A DNA stretch of 64,000 nucleotides. It comes from Macrocybe gigantea. Lineage: Eukaryota; Basidiomycota; Agaricomycetes; Agaricales; Callistosporiaceae. This document shows positions 1 to 14,055 of the stretch, piece after piece. The stretch spans positions 186,001-250,000 of the forward strand of contig SJRY01000258.1 of the NCBI GenBank assembly GCA_011319805.1. The letters are read 5' to 3'. The notes below the pieces were generated by a model that ran no database searches, had not been told where the DNA came from, and worked only from the letters and a program-made list of their open reading frames with translations. The number at the start of each line of letters is the position of its first letter. Position 1 is the first letter of the stretch. The position numbers and the translations under genes were made by a program.

Positions 1-830
1 CGAACAAGTCTTTCTGAACGTGGACGATCCCAGTGGAAGCGGGGGCTGGACGTGGCATTCGGCAAGTCAGCTGCTGCTTGGCATGGGGGAAGCGAGGAAC
101 GGCTGCTATCCAGTCGCAAGGTTTCTGCTGTCGTACCCGAATCTGCTTCACGCGGCGGGAGTGGAGAAGGTCAACAGGAATGTTCAAAGAACAGGGGATT
201 TGGAACCGGCACTGCAGAATGGCCGGGAAGTGGTCCAGAATAGGCTCGTGGATATGCGAAGAAATTGGCGATTGACGGACGTGGTTTTCGACACGAGAGA
301 CGGAAAAGTGCCTGCTCACCGAGTTTTGCTGCAGGCGAGCATCGGCCACTTCGCAGATTGGGCAGACTTTAATGAATCGACGACGTCCACCGCGACTCCC
401 GCGCGAGTGGAGATGGAGGATTATAGTCATGAAACGATTGGTCTAGCGCTAGGTCAGTCGAATCGCAGCTGAACGCTGAACTCCGATGGCGGCTGACGAT
501 TCCGCTAGACTTTGCATACACGGGAAACTGGGGAGTCGGCAAGAGGTCGATTACCACCTGCTCATCGAAATGTTGGAGCTGGCCGATTTCTGGGATTGGA
601 ATGCGCTGAGCTCAACCGCCCGGTCGATGCTGATTGAGAAGGTAGATTTGTTTACATTCCGAGAAAGTAAGTTCGCTTGCGATGAAGAACCACAACATGA
701 CATTGACTGGCACAATGTCGTTCAAACAGTCAGGGACGCGGCGGAGACTCACCACGCAACGGCATTGGAGCAAGCATGCATCGACTTTGAGTTGAATAAC
801 ATCAACCTGATTGAGAGATTTGGGCTATAA
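1..830 (+). CDS. BTB/POZ-domain protein, 3' part (gene starts left of the window)
   Basis: The reading frame is open from base 2, so the 5' end lies outside. The BTB fold is visible: an LTDVVF / PAHRVLLQA entry strand around 270-345, then an acidic stretch, LDFAYTG, and an LLIEMLELADFWDW helix near 560-600. A 56-nt intron at 453-508 (GTCAGT..CTAG) joins GLAL to DFAYTG, and a second intron at 667-729 (63 nt) is likely. The frame breaks just after DFAYTG: the BTB helices continue in another frame, and one extra G in the GGG at 522-524 would restore the expected YTGKL. BTB proteins bind partners and often act as Cullin-3 adaptors. The N-terminal partner domain cannot be seen, so the subfamily is unknown. 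The family call is firm; the intact state of the gene is not. Confidence 0.7.
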
Positions 831-994
831 TATCAAACGATTCAATCCGGCATACATAGACACAGTAGCTTGCAGTTGTTACGTCACCGATGTCATCGAG
901 GAGTTGATTGACGAGTGCTACGTCATTCAAACACCACTCAGTCGCGAATATAAAAAGCTTGATTCTGCATGCAACGCGCTCAACCAAAAAGAAA

Positions 995-3621
995 ATGGAC
1001 AAAGCATCCTCCGTTATAGCCGCCTTTGATGCAGGGAAGCTTCCCTCCACACAGCAGTTCATCGAGTTCATTGACTGGCTCGACAAACAGGGCATAATCG
1101 CCCTTGAGCCGTCGTCGTCCGCTGCAGAAGGTAACCTCACCACCCAAGGGCGTGTTCTCCTCACGCGTCTGCGCGAGATTCTGCATGCCTACAAGCAGCT
1201 CGCGAACAACAAGAACGGTGACAATGTCGTCCAAGAGGCCATCTGGCACCTTTCCCAGGGGGACGTCAGCGCCACCGCCAAGCGCACCGTCGAGACGTCT
1301 GCGATCGGCAAGCCTCAGACACATGAGCAGGCCAGATCCGACATCGAAGCCCTACGCAACGCCCTGCGCTCCATCCTGCTCGTCGTCTGGTCGTCCCTCA
1401 CTGCCGAGACCAACTCGCTTGTGACGGATTTTGCCTCCGTCGCGCGTCTCTCCCTTGCCGATGCCGCAGAGTTAATTGAGACCAGCGCTGCAAGCGCCAA
1501 GCAGAATCTCAGAGAAGTCGAACAGGGTGTTCAGCGGGGTGAAAGAATGGGAATCAGCGGAAGGAACAAAGAACGTGTTGAGCAGGAGAGAGCCGACGTA
1601 AAGGCTAAATGGGAACATGGCATGGACACAGTCAAAGGCGCGGGCGATACTGTCATTGACACTAGCCGCACGGTCTCGGAATCTGCCAAGGAAACAGCTG
1701 AGAAGTCCTCGGCACGTCTTAAGGACGCATATATCAAGGTTCGTCTTGGGAAGCGTGATGAAGAGTTGTGTCCCGCTAACCACATTGCAGATGTGCGACC
1801 GCGCGCAAGCCGATCCACAGTATCGCGACGCGATAACCACCCTGATTTCCATCCCTCAGATCAGGTTGCATCAGGCCATGGATAAGCTTACCGAAAAGAC
1901 GTCCAAGTCCACGCCCACGTTCTCCAGCTTCATTGATGATCCGACGTCAGAGAAACACGTCTCAAAGGCTCTTGATCTTTGGCAAACTTTTCTCGAGCGC
2001 CTCGCCTCCAATACATCATTGACACCGCTTCTGGAGAAGGTCCGCGAGTGTATGCTCGCCATCGGCAGAGATGATGACTTGCGTGAATGGTTCGATGACT
2101 TTTTCCAATTGGCCAAGAGAAACTTGATCGAGGAAGGCTTTGTCCGGTCCGACGAATCAAAAAAGCTACGAAAAGATCTCCGAGGCCGCTGGAAAGTGCT
2201 TCTTGAGAAGGACAGCGCCTGGAAAACTTGCGTGGACGAAGTCAAGTTGGAGTTCAACTATTATCAGGAGGCTCTTGATCACGACGCGGACTTGTTAAAG
2301 TTCCGAGAGGTAATGAAAAACTTCGGCCGAGATCTCGAGCGCGGACTCGTCGAAGCTGGCAGCGAAGGTGTGACGACCGGCTTGGAAGCTGTGGTAGAGA
2401 GAGCAACTTGGTTCTGGCAAGACTTGGCAAAGGTGTATATCCCGAGGTTCATTCGGCTTTTGGGCAACTTGCCAATTCCCAGGTTCGCCCTTAGATCGAT
2501 TACATGCGCAAATTTACTGACTTGTTTCCAGGACGGAATATAAAGATGCGGAGATTGAGTTTGTGCTGGAGAACCTGGATATCTCTACCTTGAATATACA
2601 TCCCGCTCATATCTTCATCCGCAACATCACCGATGTTGACGTCAGGTCGACGGGCTCTCCTGGAGCAGCACGCACGGCCGTCGGAACATTGACCCATATG
2701 AAGGCTGAGGCTGTTCAGCTTGCACTGGACGATGTTTCGTTTTACTATCGAGAATTAAACCCGTCGACGGTGTCACCAAAATCTTATAAAGGACTCCTCA
2801 CTCTCAAGCTTCCTGCCAAAGGCTTGTCCCTGGACGTCAAAGTGCGCCTCATTCCTCGTTCCATCACACTTCAAGACGTCAGGAATTCCGGCTCGCGAGA
2901 GTCGCTCAAACATTTCAACGTCATTGAGCACGTCCATGTCTCAATATCCGACGATGTCGAGATCACCATCAAAGAGAGTAATCACCCCGTCTTGACTGGC
3001 TTATTCAAGCCCATCGTCGTTATGCGGCTCCGTGAGGCACTCGAGAAGACTTTGGAGGCGCAAATACACGGTCTTATTGATTGGATTGATGGTATCGCGT
3101 ACGATGTGGCGGAACGGGAGGCAGTCTTTGAAGACCTCGGCTGGGGCATTGGTGGCCCAACAACAACGCAGAAGGGTGGAGCGTTTGTTGCGGCGCTCTG
3201 GAGCGAATTCGGAAAGATGAGGCGGGAAAGAGTCCAGAGTGGAGCGGGCGTTCAGGTCACGCCGACGGGGACAGGAATCGTACTTGAGACGATCCATGGG
3301 CAGGAGCCGACGGCACAATTTGCTGTTGGCGCCGAACCGCAGATCCTCAGCGGAGAGAAACGAGGACCACTTGGCACAGGCGCGGAGCCCTTGTCATTGC
3401 GAGTGAGCGGAGCTGTCAAGGACACGACAGGTTTCGATATGTCGCCAACAGACGTAGAGTCAACAAGGTCAAAAGCGGGCAAGGCCAAGGAGGAGGTTAA
3501 GGGTGTGGTTGAAGAGGGGAAAAGGACGGTGAAGAGCTTTGTGGAGAGTGTCCAGGAGAAGAAGAGGTTAGAGGAGCGCAAGAGTGGGTGGAAGAGCGCT
3601 GCGTTTGATATTGATGCTTGA
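995..3621 (+). CDS. HAM1-like protein (HAM1-like N- and C-terminal domains)
   Basis: Three exons, 995-1738, 1791-2482 and 2532-3621, join in frame to give 841 residues. The start at 995 (MDKASSVIAAFDAGKLPS) was chosen because it opens the conserved N-terminal helix; an in-frame ATG at 908 is less likely. The first 550 or so residues are helical and charged, followed by a beta-rich part with LDISTLNIHPAHIFIRNI and LPAKGLSLDVKVRLIPRS. The last 60 residues are Lys/Glu-rich coiled coil. This matches the large fungal family annotated as HAM1-like N-terminal plus HAM1-like C-terminal, with lipid-binding (BPI-like) character in the second half. The molecular role is not established, and membrane lipid binding is only inferred from the family. 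Confidence 0.85.
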
Positions 3622-3861
3622 ATAGCCCGCGTCGCTCAAAATTCTCTTTTTATCAGCGTTTCATGATTTACGGCTCTTATGGGAGTTAAAATTAATGTTC
3701 GTAATGATGATAGGATACTGTACTTGTGAATCGACTTTCGTTTCTTGAGAGCCTTTGAGGTAAGAGAATGCGGTGAATGCCGGCGATTGAACGACATGTA
3801 AATTCAATTGGTCTTGCCATGAATGAATATCTGTGTGCCAGCTTATATCCATTTATGATGC

Positions 3862-4600
3862 TCAAGCCTCACATTGGGTAGTCGCATCCTCAAGGGCGCG
3901 TTCAACATGACCACTGGGTTTGTTCTCATTTCCTCCCACGCCGTTCATGCTGTTCTCCGGTTCCTGCGTACGTCTAGCCAATGACCGGTATATGCCTTTG
4001 ACTGTTTCGATCAAAGGGAAGACGACCATGACCATCGCCAGCGTCTGGCCGAACGACCACTCAGACTCGCGGCTCTTCACCAAGCTGGCGCTTTTTGATA
4101 TCATCAGCTCCAAGGACCTCGCTCCGGAATTCGCGCCTCGGTAGCACAAGAAGATGCGCTCCACGCTGCCGAGGAAGCACCCACAAAGAGGTGCAGGATG
4201 GCAGAGGCGATTTGCATGAAGATGGCGATGGCGACTATGAGGAAATTGAATCCAGGAATTACCATCATGTATCTGTCGCTGCTGGACGCGAAATGGGCGA
4301 GGAAGTAAAGGTAGCCGCCCACGTTAGTTATCCGGCTGAGGTTGAGGACGACAAGCGCGTGGTAGACGCTGAACCGGACCGTCGCCGCTTGCACGAAAGA
4401 ACAGACCAGCAGCGCGCATCCGGTGATGAGCAGCGTCGTTGAGGCGCTGGCGAGCGCTTTGTTCTCGAACGGCGATATCGAGCCGTCGGATAGGAACGCG
4501 GTCGCGGATATAGTGAGGAGGATGGTCTGGATGTAGACCAGTGTTGTTCCAGTCGGCGACTTTCGGTTGAAGTCGGTCAGACGACTAAGCCGAATATACG
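3862..4600 (-). pseudogene. Broken multi-pass membrane protein of unknown family
   Basis: On the minus strand, about 4600-4104 encodes three or four hydrophobic helices (for example LVYIQTILLTISATAF and NFLIVAIAIFMQIASAIL) with the stretch YHALVVLNLSRITNVGGYLY between them. A further helix follows in a different frame near 4050-3950 (SEWSFGQTLAMVMVVFPLIE), with a polar tail ending at 3862. The order of motifs resembles hypothetical membrane proteins of Agaricomycetes, but I see no start codon or signal upstream of 4600, and the two halves are not joined by an obvious intron. I therefore read it as 5'-truncated and frame-broken. It may instead be a real gene with missed exons. Confidence 0.4.
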
Positions 4601-4778
4601 TCGACTTTGATGGGAGGTCGTAGACTATTGGAGACTATTGGTCGACTTTGCCTTTTTAGTTACGATTACATAACTCCACTGAAGCAAGTTGTGATTATAA
4701 TTCCGCATCGTCGTTCCCTCCGTCTCCCAAAATACGATCCGTTAGTGATGCCCGACGTAAGAGGCGCCTCATGTTGTA

Positions 4779-5267
4779 GTGAGCGGTCCAACGGGGTCGA
4801 ACCACGCTGATTGGGCGCCACTCATTGATCTGATGCACGACACAGCTCCAACAGCAACCACAGCGGCACCAGCGACGGCGACAGAACAGATTCCATCGAT
4901 TCAGGTCACCCGCGACCTATCGTCGACAGAACAGGCCGATGCTTCATCGGAAACCATTTATCCAGCACCCAACCTCATAACCCGATCTCTTCAGGACATT
5001 GTTCAAGAGATCGAAAGGTCGGCTGATGAGGATGACAGTGATTCCTCAATGTTCATCGATGATGCATCGTCGTCGACATTCTCATTTACGATTTTGGATC
5101 TTTTTGATTTCACTAATGAGCATTGGACAGAAGCACAGATGCGGAGTGCTGTCGGCAGCCTGGAGGATGAATTAGAAGTGTACGAAATGTTGGAATTGGA
5201 TACTAGTGGTGAGGCGGATCTCGAGCTAGATCTCGATGACACTACGGAAAACATTCTCAGAGTATAG
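4779..5267 (+). CDS. Small acidic hypothetical protein
   Basis: A single open frame of 162 residues. The protein is rich in Asp, Glu, Ser and Thr, especially from residue 85 on (ERSADEDDSDSSMFIDD), and ends in an acidic LELDLDDTTENILRV tail. There is no signal peptide, membrane segment or recognisable domain. It lies between a broken membrane-protein gene and PRP43. Low-complexity acidic frames can arise by chance, so existence of the gene is uncertain. Confidence 0.35.
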   Translation: MSGPTGSNHADWAPLIDLMHDTAPTATTAAPATATEQIPSIQVTRDLSSTEQADASSETIYPAPNLITRSLQDIVQEIERSADEDDSDSSMFIDDASSSTFSFTILDLFDFTNEHWTEAQMRSAVGSLEDELEVYEMLELDTSGEADLELDLDDTTENILRV

Positions 5268-5928
5268 AGGTAGATGAAATATATTTATGCAAGAGCGGAC
5301 GACGTGCTATAGCTGGCCGTGTGCTTTGCCTTCGACCTTTCGTAGCGGCGGCTTGTGCTGTTGCTCTGCCTTCGCCATTACATAATACACTACATGTGAC
5401 AAAAGTCGGATGGGGGGTCGCTATAGTCTACTTTGGCGCCTGATGTGCGGCTTAAGCCGGCTTTGCACGACTTTGGACGTTTATCCGCCGACTTGAACAA
5501 CACTGATGTAGACGGATATGCGGACGCCTATGCCCGTAATGTCGGGATTGGCGTCGATGCATGGTATGGTTATACCATCCATGTCGTAGACATGCGTAGC
5601 GATGATGAGAAGGGCGATGCACGGCTCAAGAAATTGAATTCCCGCCGTCCTTCAGGGACAACAGCACTCGAAATGGAGATACTGTGCCATGTAGTTGAAG
5701 AAAGAGATAGTCAACAAGAAGAATGAAACGAAGCTCGCCTTTGTGTTTGTGTCTGCGCAATTCTATCTGTTAGCGTCTTCATTCTAGTCCTACCAAGTTG
5801 CCAATCCAAAGTCCCCGAAGGCATCACTTGCTGACAAATCATTTCCTGTGTCACGTGTACTGTCTTTGTCAGCACAATTTTGTTTTGCGACTCCGAGATT
5901 TTGTCACCAAAAACTGTGCCTTGCAACA

Positions 5929-9014
<3,086 letters not shown>

Positions 9015-10384
9015 AGTCGTTTATTGGACACGTTTTTTGAACTCCGGATAGATGGTAGTTGCATACACTGCATAGTTTACATGCATCATTCGTTGGCTCA
9101 ACTGAATGTGTATACATACGTACATAGATCCTTGTGTAATGTGCTCTCCTGATGATGCTGTGTGCCCGAGACTTCGTGTTGAGATGGGAGCTCTAGTGAG
9201 TCTGGGGTAGGCCAGACTCCAGAGCCACCAGCACTGCCAAGCAGGACGAGAATTTTCCTACTTCCATATGTCTGGCTGTAGCTGCGCAAAATATCTTGTT
9301 TTGCTACGTGCCGATGTCCAGAAGGCTTTTACCACATGTGCCGCGCGATGGAAGGAAAATCAAGGAAGTGAAGGTCCATGATAATTTCGCTGACGTTTTC
9401 AAATTCTCGCGTGATTCCCCATGGGACACAGATCTTGTGGAGGGGTTTTGGATTTTTGATAAATCAGATACTGTACTCGGTGGTTGCAAAACACGACTGC
9501 ATATGATATGCCGATGGCTCATCGATTCCATAAACTCGCGTCCTTCGCGGAAGAGAAGAGGGTGCAGTAAGCCGGGAAAATGGGGTCCGACTGTGCTATC
9601 GGCACGCCTGCCATCTGTAACAACGACCAGGTGGACACGCTCCACGGTGGCACCACGCCCAGACTATTTCCTGCCCGATAGTATTTTGACCTGTTTTGAA
9701 CTGTGGAGTAGGGTGGCCGAAACGGTCGAAAAGCCTAACCGACGTTAAGTTGTGATGATGCGCCTTTTGATACAGAGGGAAAAAAAGAAAAGCCAAAACG
9801 CAGCTTCATCTTTCGGCTTTAGCGCTGCTGGGGAATCAGCGAGCTCACGGTGCATGATTTTGGCAAGAATCCTTCAGGCGGTGATGACAGAAAGAAGTCA
9901 AACCACTCAATTTATGAGCAACCACCTGACAAAATGTGTTGGTCCGGGGTTGCCGGGGTCGGCGATTGTTAAGAGTGAGTTCGCTGTGGCTATTGCAACT
10001 CCAAGTGGGCGCCAGACCAGAGCTAGTCGGGGCAGACGACGTTGTGCAATTTCCCAGTCATCGTTGTTATTTCACTATGAAATCAGAAAAACGGCCCCAA
10101 AAACTGGGGATGCAAAATATCTTTTGACCTGATCGGTTCTAGGACGGAAACCGAGATCCACTTAGCCGAGGAAAGCGTTTCAGTTGATGGTTGTTGTAAT
10201 TTTTTCCTTGCTTCTCCATTCCCCCAGTTGAGGTCGATCGGGGCTATAGTCCTTCCTTCATCACTAACAAATAAGGATTTCGCTATCAACATGCTTATAA
10301 GGCTGCATGTTCGCCACCATGTGCAACTCGACTCCCATCCTCTTCCCCACATCTGTCCTATCACTGGATTGTTCCCCAGCGACT
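9015..10384. other. Intergenic, no supported gene
   Basis: This holds the 3' flank of PRP43 and the 5' flank of the sugar transporter. A 150-codon open frame at 9296-9748 and shorter ones have no recognisable motif or splice-consistent extension, and I do not call them. Confidence 0.5.
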
Positions 10385-12943
10385 ATGGGCTCCACAGAGA
10401 AATCAGATCAGTTTGAGGAGGAAAGACGAGACCTGAATCTGGTCAACAATGTACAAGCCAGGTCCGAGCCCACATTTTCCAAAAATCGCCGCATCGTCCT
10501 CAGGAGACGCACATGATCTCTGTCTTCAGGATTCAGAACCCTCTTCATGGTATCCCACGGGACAAATTGACAGCACGCGCAGAGAATTTCGCACAGAACA
10601 ACGGTTTAGGCCATCTTTCATCGGTATTCAAGAAAGCTGCATTGCTCGCTCAGTCGCCAAAGGACTTTGAATCCATTCCCGAGCTTGACGAGGCGGACAA
10701 AGCCGTCATCAGGCGTGAAACGACGAGTGAGCAGTGACGAGCACATTCGCTTAAAAAAGCTTTCATTGACATCATCATCAATTTGTGATCAATCTGTAGA
10801 CAGGTGGTCACAACCGGGAGCTCTGTACCTGACCGTCATCGTGTGCTCGCTCGCTGCTGCCGTACAGTTGAGATTATATTTCGCCATTTGTTTATTTCGT
10901 CAATTCATCATTCTCCTAGGGGATGGGATCAAACTGGCTCCAATGGCGCGAACTTGTCTTTCCCGCAGGAGTTCCACATCGACAACAAGCCTGGTACTCC
11001 CAACGCGCAAACTAACGAATGGATCGTTGGAATGATCAACTCTGGGTATAGTTGTTTGCGTTATCATTATGGCCTCAGTTTTTCCCTTACTAGATCTCTC
11101 CAAAAACCAGGCCATATATCGCTTCATGTTTGCTCGGCTGCTGGCTCACGGATCCTCTCAATCACTACCTTGGCCGTCGCGGAACGTTGTTCTTCTGCGG
11201 AATTTTCTGCATCGTCAGTGTCATCGGTCAAGGATTGGCTCAAACATGGCCGCAGCTCTTCGTCTGTATCTCTTTTTGCGTCCCCGCCGTAATTGTCTTT
11301 GACATTCATCACCTGAAAAGGTCTGTCGTCTTCTATTGGGTCTCGGCATGGGTCCAAAAGCTACTACATCACCCGTCTTTGCGGCTGAGAATGTTCCTGC
11401 CAATATTCGTGGAGGTCTGGTCATGTCATGGCAGATGTGGGCAAGTACCAGTCGTTTTGACCTGCTAGGTTGTCACTGATCAGGATCACGCCTCTAGACT
11501 GCTTTCGGGATCTTCCTCGGGTTCACGGCGAACCTCATCCTGTTCCAAATAGGTCCCATAGCATGGCGCCTGCAACTTGGCTCGGCTTTCCTCCCCGCCG
11601 TGCCTCTCACAGCTTTAATCTACTTCTGCCCAGGTAAAGTTGATATCCCCTGCCTTTCATCTTCTATGCAATGGCTGATCTAAGGTCGTCAATCTCAGAA
11701 TCACCTCGTTGGCTGATGAAGAAAGGCCGCTATCCTGAAGCCTTCCGATCCTTCCAGCGCCTGCGGAACAGCGATCTCCAGGCCGCACGCGACATGTTCT
11801 ATGTACACTGCCAGCTGGAGGAGGAATTCGCTGTCCTCAAGGGATCCACCTACATCAGCCGCTTCTTCGAGCTCTTCACGATTCCCCGAGTCCGACGCGC
11901 GACGCTGGCCAGCTTCGTCGTTATGATCGCCCAGCAGATGTGTGGAATCAACATTATTGCATTCTATTCATCTACCATCTTTGTCGAAGCTGGATACAGC
12001 ACGAAGCAGGCCTTGTTGGCCTCATGGGGATTTGGTCTCGTCAACTGGGCTTTCGCTTTCCCTGCTGTTTGGGTATGCATACCACGTGTCCCGCTTTGAC
12101 GTCTCATGCCAACATTGTCTCTCCTGCCTTTGTAGACTATCGACACCTTCGGTCGCCGAAACCTACTCCTCTTCACGTTCCCAAACATGGCCTGGACCTT
12201 GCTGGCTGCTGGGTTCTGTTTCTTCATTAACGGCACAGTCCCGCCAAGGTGCCTCTTATTGCCTTGTTCATCTTCCTTTTCGCCGGTGAGCACAACGTCC
12301 TTCTCTACACTTCACGGCCATACCCATCACCATTTTTTGGTCCCAGCTTTCTACTCCCCGGGTGAAGGACCCGTGCCATTCACCTACTCCGCCGAAGTGT
12401 TCCCGCTGACCCACAGAGAGATGGGCATGTACGTTAGTTCAATATCTGTGCTGTTCGTACCTGCTCATGATGTTTCTAGGTCCTGGGCTGTGGCTACCTG
12501 CCTGTTCTGGGCCTCTGTACTTTCACTGACCTTCCCTCGTATGCTCTCCGCATTCAGCCCGCAAGGAGGTACGGTGCCCGACCTAGATCAATCTATCATG
12601 TGCTGACTTTGCTTAATATAGCTTTCGGCTTCTACGCTGGTTTGAACGTTGTGGCTTTGTTTATGATCTTCTTCCTGATGCCTGGTTTGTCGCTTAAACG
12701 AATGGGTCCGGGAACCTAGTACTGACTAGTTCGTTGACAGAAACCAAACAACGGACCCTGGAAGAACTTGACTATGTCTTCGCTGTCCCGACATCCAAGC
12801 ATATGTCTTACCAGCTCAAGACCTTCTTGCCGTATTGGGTCCGCAAATGGATATTCTTCCAAAGGGACGCCGTCCTAGAGCCCTTATACAACTTTGATGA
12901 AGTCGAGTCAATCACCGTGTTCGAGAAGGGCGTCGGCCATTAG
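10385..12943 (+). CDS. MFS sugar transporter (hexose/disaccharide permease type)
   Basis: A plasma-membrane proton/sugar symporter of the sugar porter family. Thirteen exons: 10385-10461, 10530-10726, 10800-10866, 10920-11045, 11111-11261, 11321-11440, 11498-11633, 11699-12072, 12136-12285, 12347-12428, 12480-12568, 12622-12684, 12741-12943. Family signatures are [15 protein letters not shown] after helix 1, [33 protein letters not shown] in the central loop, and [15 protein letters not shown] after helix 12. Exon lengths sum to 1835 nt, one short of a multiple of three. The frame changes near 12237, between FFINGT and [14 protein letters not shown], so one base is missing. Corrected length is about 611 residues. 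The intron at 11441-11497 has a GC donor (GCAAGT). The N terminus resembles lactose/maltose-type fungal permeases, but the substrate cannot be fixed from sequence. Confidence 0.9.
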
Positions 12944-13339
12944 AGTGGGAGGCTGTGAAAAATGCGTCTTTTGACGATTATTGAAAATACGAAAAGTTGA
13001 ACCATTGAGCGTCGATCACTCGGATGATGGTTCAGGTCTATGACCCGAACGCGTTTCCTTAACTTCTTTCGTGTAATTTATGACGCTGTACCAAGAATCT
13101 ACTCATTCAAACTTGAAATGACATTCTATTGCGTGTCCAATTCGGCTGAGACTTAATTGCGACATCAGCCGGTTGCAACAGAGTGGATGTTCAGGTGTAA
13201 AATAAGCATATCCTTTTAACCAATTTTCGGCGAAAAAAAAAGATCAGTCTTGGAGTATCATATAACAGTGACCATTCCTCAAAGTGTTCTTCGGCAAATG
13301 CGTATTTTATACAGGAAAATCTGAGCCAACGACATCCAG

Positions 13340-13800
13340 GCCCGAATGTACATCTACCTGTAGAAGTCAGCCTTCTTGGGTTCGACTCCCCAAGATGTAG
13401 TACTTTGCGTTCTTTCGGCCCTATCTTCGGAGACGACCGACTGAAGCAGTACCGCTTGGGGCTCTACGCCCTGCGCACAAATCTTGGTATGCAAAAGTCC
13501 TGCTTGCCAGGCCGTCGGTCGGTGTCGGGCTTACACGCTCACATCCGATGTCTGTTGGGCACTGGGATAGGTGGCATCCCACCCAATAGAGACCGCCACC
13601 CACACTATACACCTATCTCCAGTGGTCAAGGACTCTGCAGCGGTCGGCAGTGGCCCGAGTCCGGACTCCATTGGATACATCCAAAAGTAGGTAGTACCCT
13701 AAAGATTCGCACCGACGGTTAGGGCAGCGGTTAAGCCCTCTGATGAGCCCCTTCGCACGGGCGAAACCGTCATAGTCCGGCCGACTTGCCGAGTGGAATA
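13340..13800 (+). other. GC-rich, highly structured non-coding segment containing a hammerhead ribozyme
   Basis: This block is visibly richer in G+C than the AT-rich flanks and is dense in inverted repeats. They include CTTGGG..CCCAAG around 13375-13395 enclosing GTTCGACTC, an exact match to a pol III box B. An 8-bp pair, GATAGGTG (13566-13573) with CACCTATC (13610-13617), and a 12-bp palindrome, GAGTCCGGACTC (13657-13668), follow. The hammerhead ribozyme lies at 13714-13771. No splice-consistent protein is seen. The block sits between the sugar transporter and TYS1, and the ribozyme ends 285 nt before the TYS1 start codon. It may be a solo copy of a small ribozyme-bearing mobile element, or part of a long TYS1 leader. 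Boundaries are estimates. Confidence 0.55.
13714..13771 (+). ncRNA. Type III hammerhead self-cleaving ribozyme
   Basis: All core elements are present in order. Stem III 5' strand GACGGU is 13714-13719, with the cleavage site after U13720 (GUU, an allowed NUH triplet). Stem I AGGGC/GCCCU (13721-13725 with 13735-13739) has a 9-nt loop. The core CUGAUGA is 13740-13746. Stem II GCCC/GGGC (13747-13750 with 13759-13762) has an 8-nt loop, then GAAA at 13763-13766 and the stem III 3' strand CCGUC at 13767-13771. A1.1-U2.1, G10.1-C11.1 and A15.1-U16.1 pair as required. Stems I and II are closed, which makes it type III. Natural H17 is usually C or A, so U may mean slower cleavage. Type III hammerheads are known from viroid-like RNAs and plant retrozymes; in this fungal context its host RNA is unknown. 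Confidence 0.9.
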
Positions 13801-14055
13801 CGTTGTGGTTCCTCAGTGGTTGTCAGATGACAGAGACTACGTCATTTACAGGACTACCTTACGTAATTCAACCCGGACCAGATAAGATCCAGTATTTGCA
13901 TCTAAAGGATTTGCAAAATATCACCACGATCTCGATCGCCAATTTTTATCTGTGACTCACCTTTTGCTGTCCTTTTCCATTTCCTGGGCTCGTCAGCATT
14001 TCGCTGGTCTTATAGAACTTGGCCGCTCTTTTTATCTCGAAATACCCCTCGCACC

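Noticed and set aside
4084..4104. CTGATGA on the minus strand in the broken membrane gene
   Set aside because: Lacks stem II closure and the GAAA box.
5433..5726. 97-codon frame upstream of PRP43
   Set aside because: No motif and no splice-consistent extension; likely chance.
9296..9748. 150-codon open frame downstream of PRP43
   Set aside because: No recognisable domain, no plausible partner exons, and unusual amino-acid composition.
13340..13396. A tRNA gene suggested by GTTCGACTC inside a perfect CTTGGG/CCCAAG stem
   Set aside because: Only about 20 nt lie between the putative acceptor 5' strand and the T arm, so there is no room for D and anticodon arms, and the T loop has 8 instead of 7 nt. 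Kept only as a box B-like motif.
13405..13722. 105-codon open frame over the ribozyme-bearing block
   Set aside because: Composition follows the GC-rich hairpins, no motif or splice support, and it runs into the ribozyme. Better explained as structured RNA.
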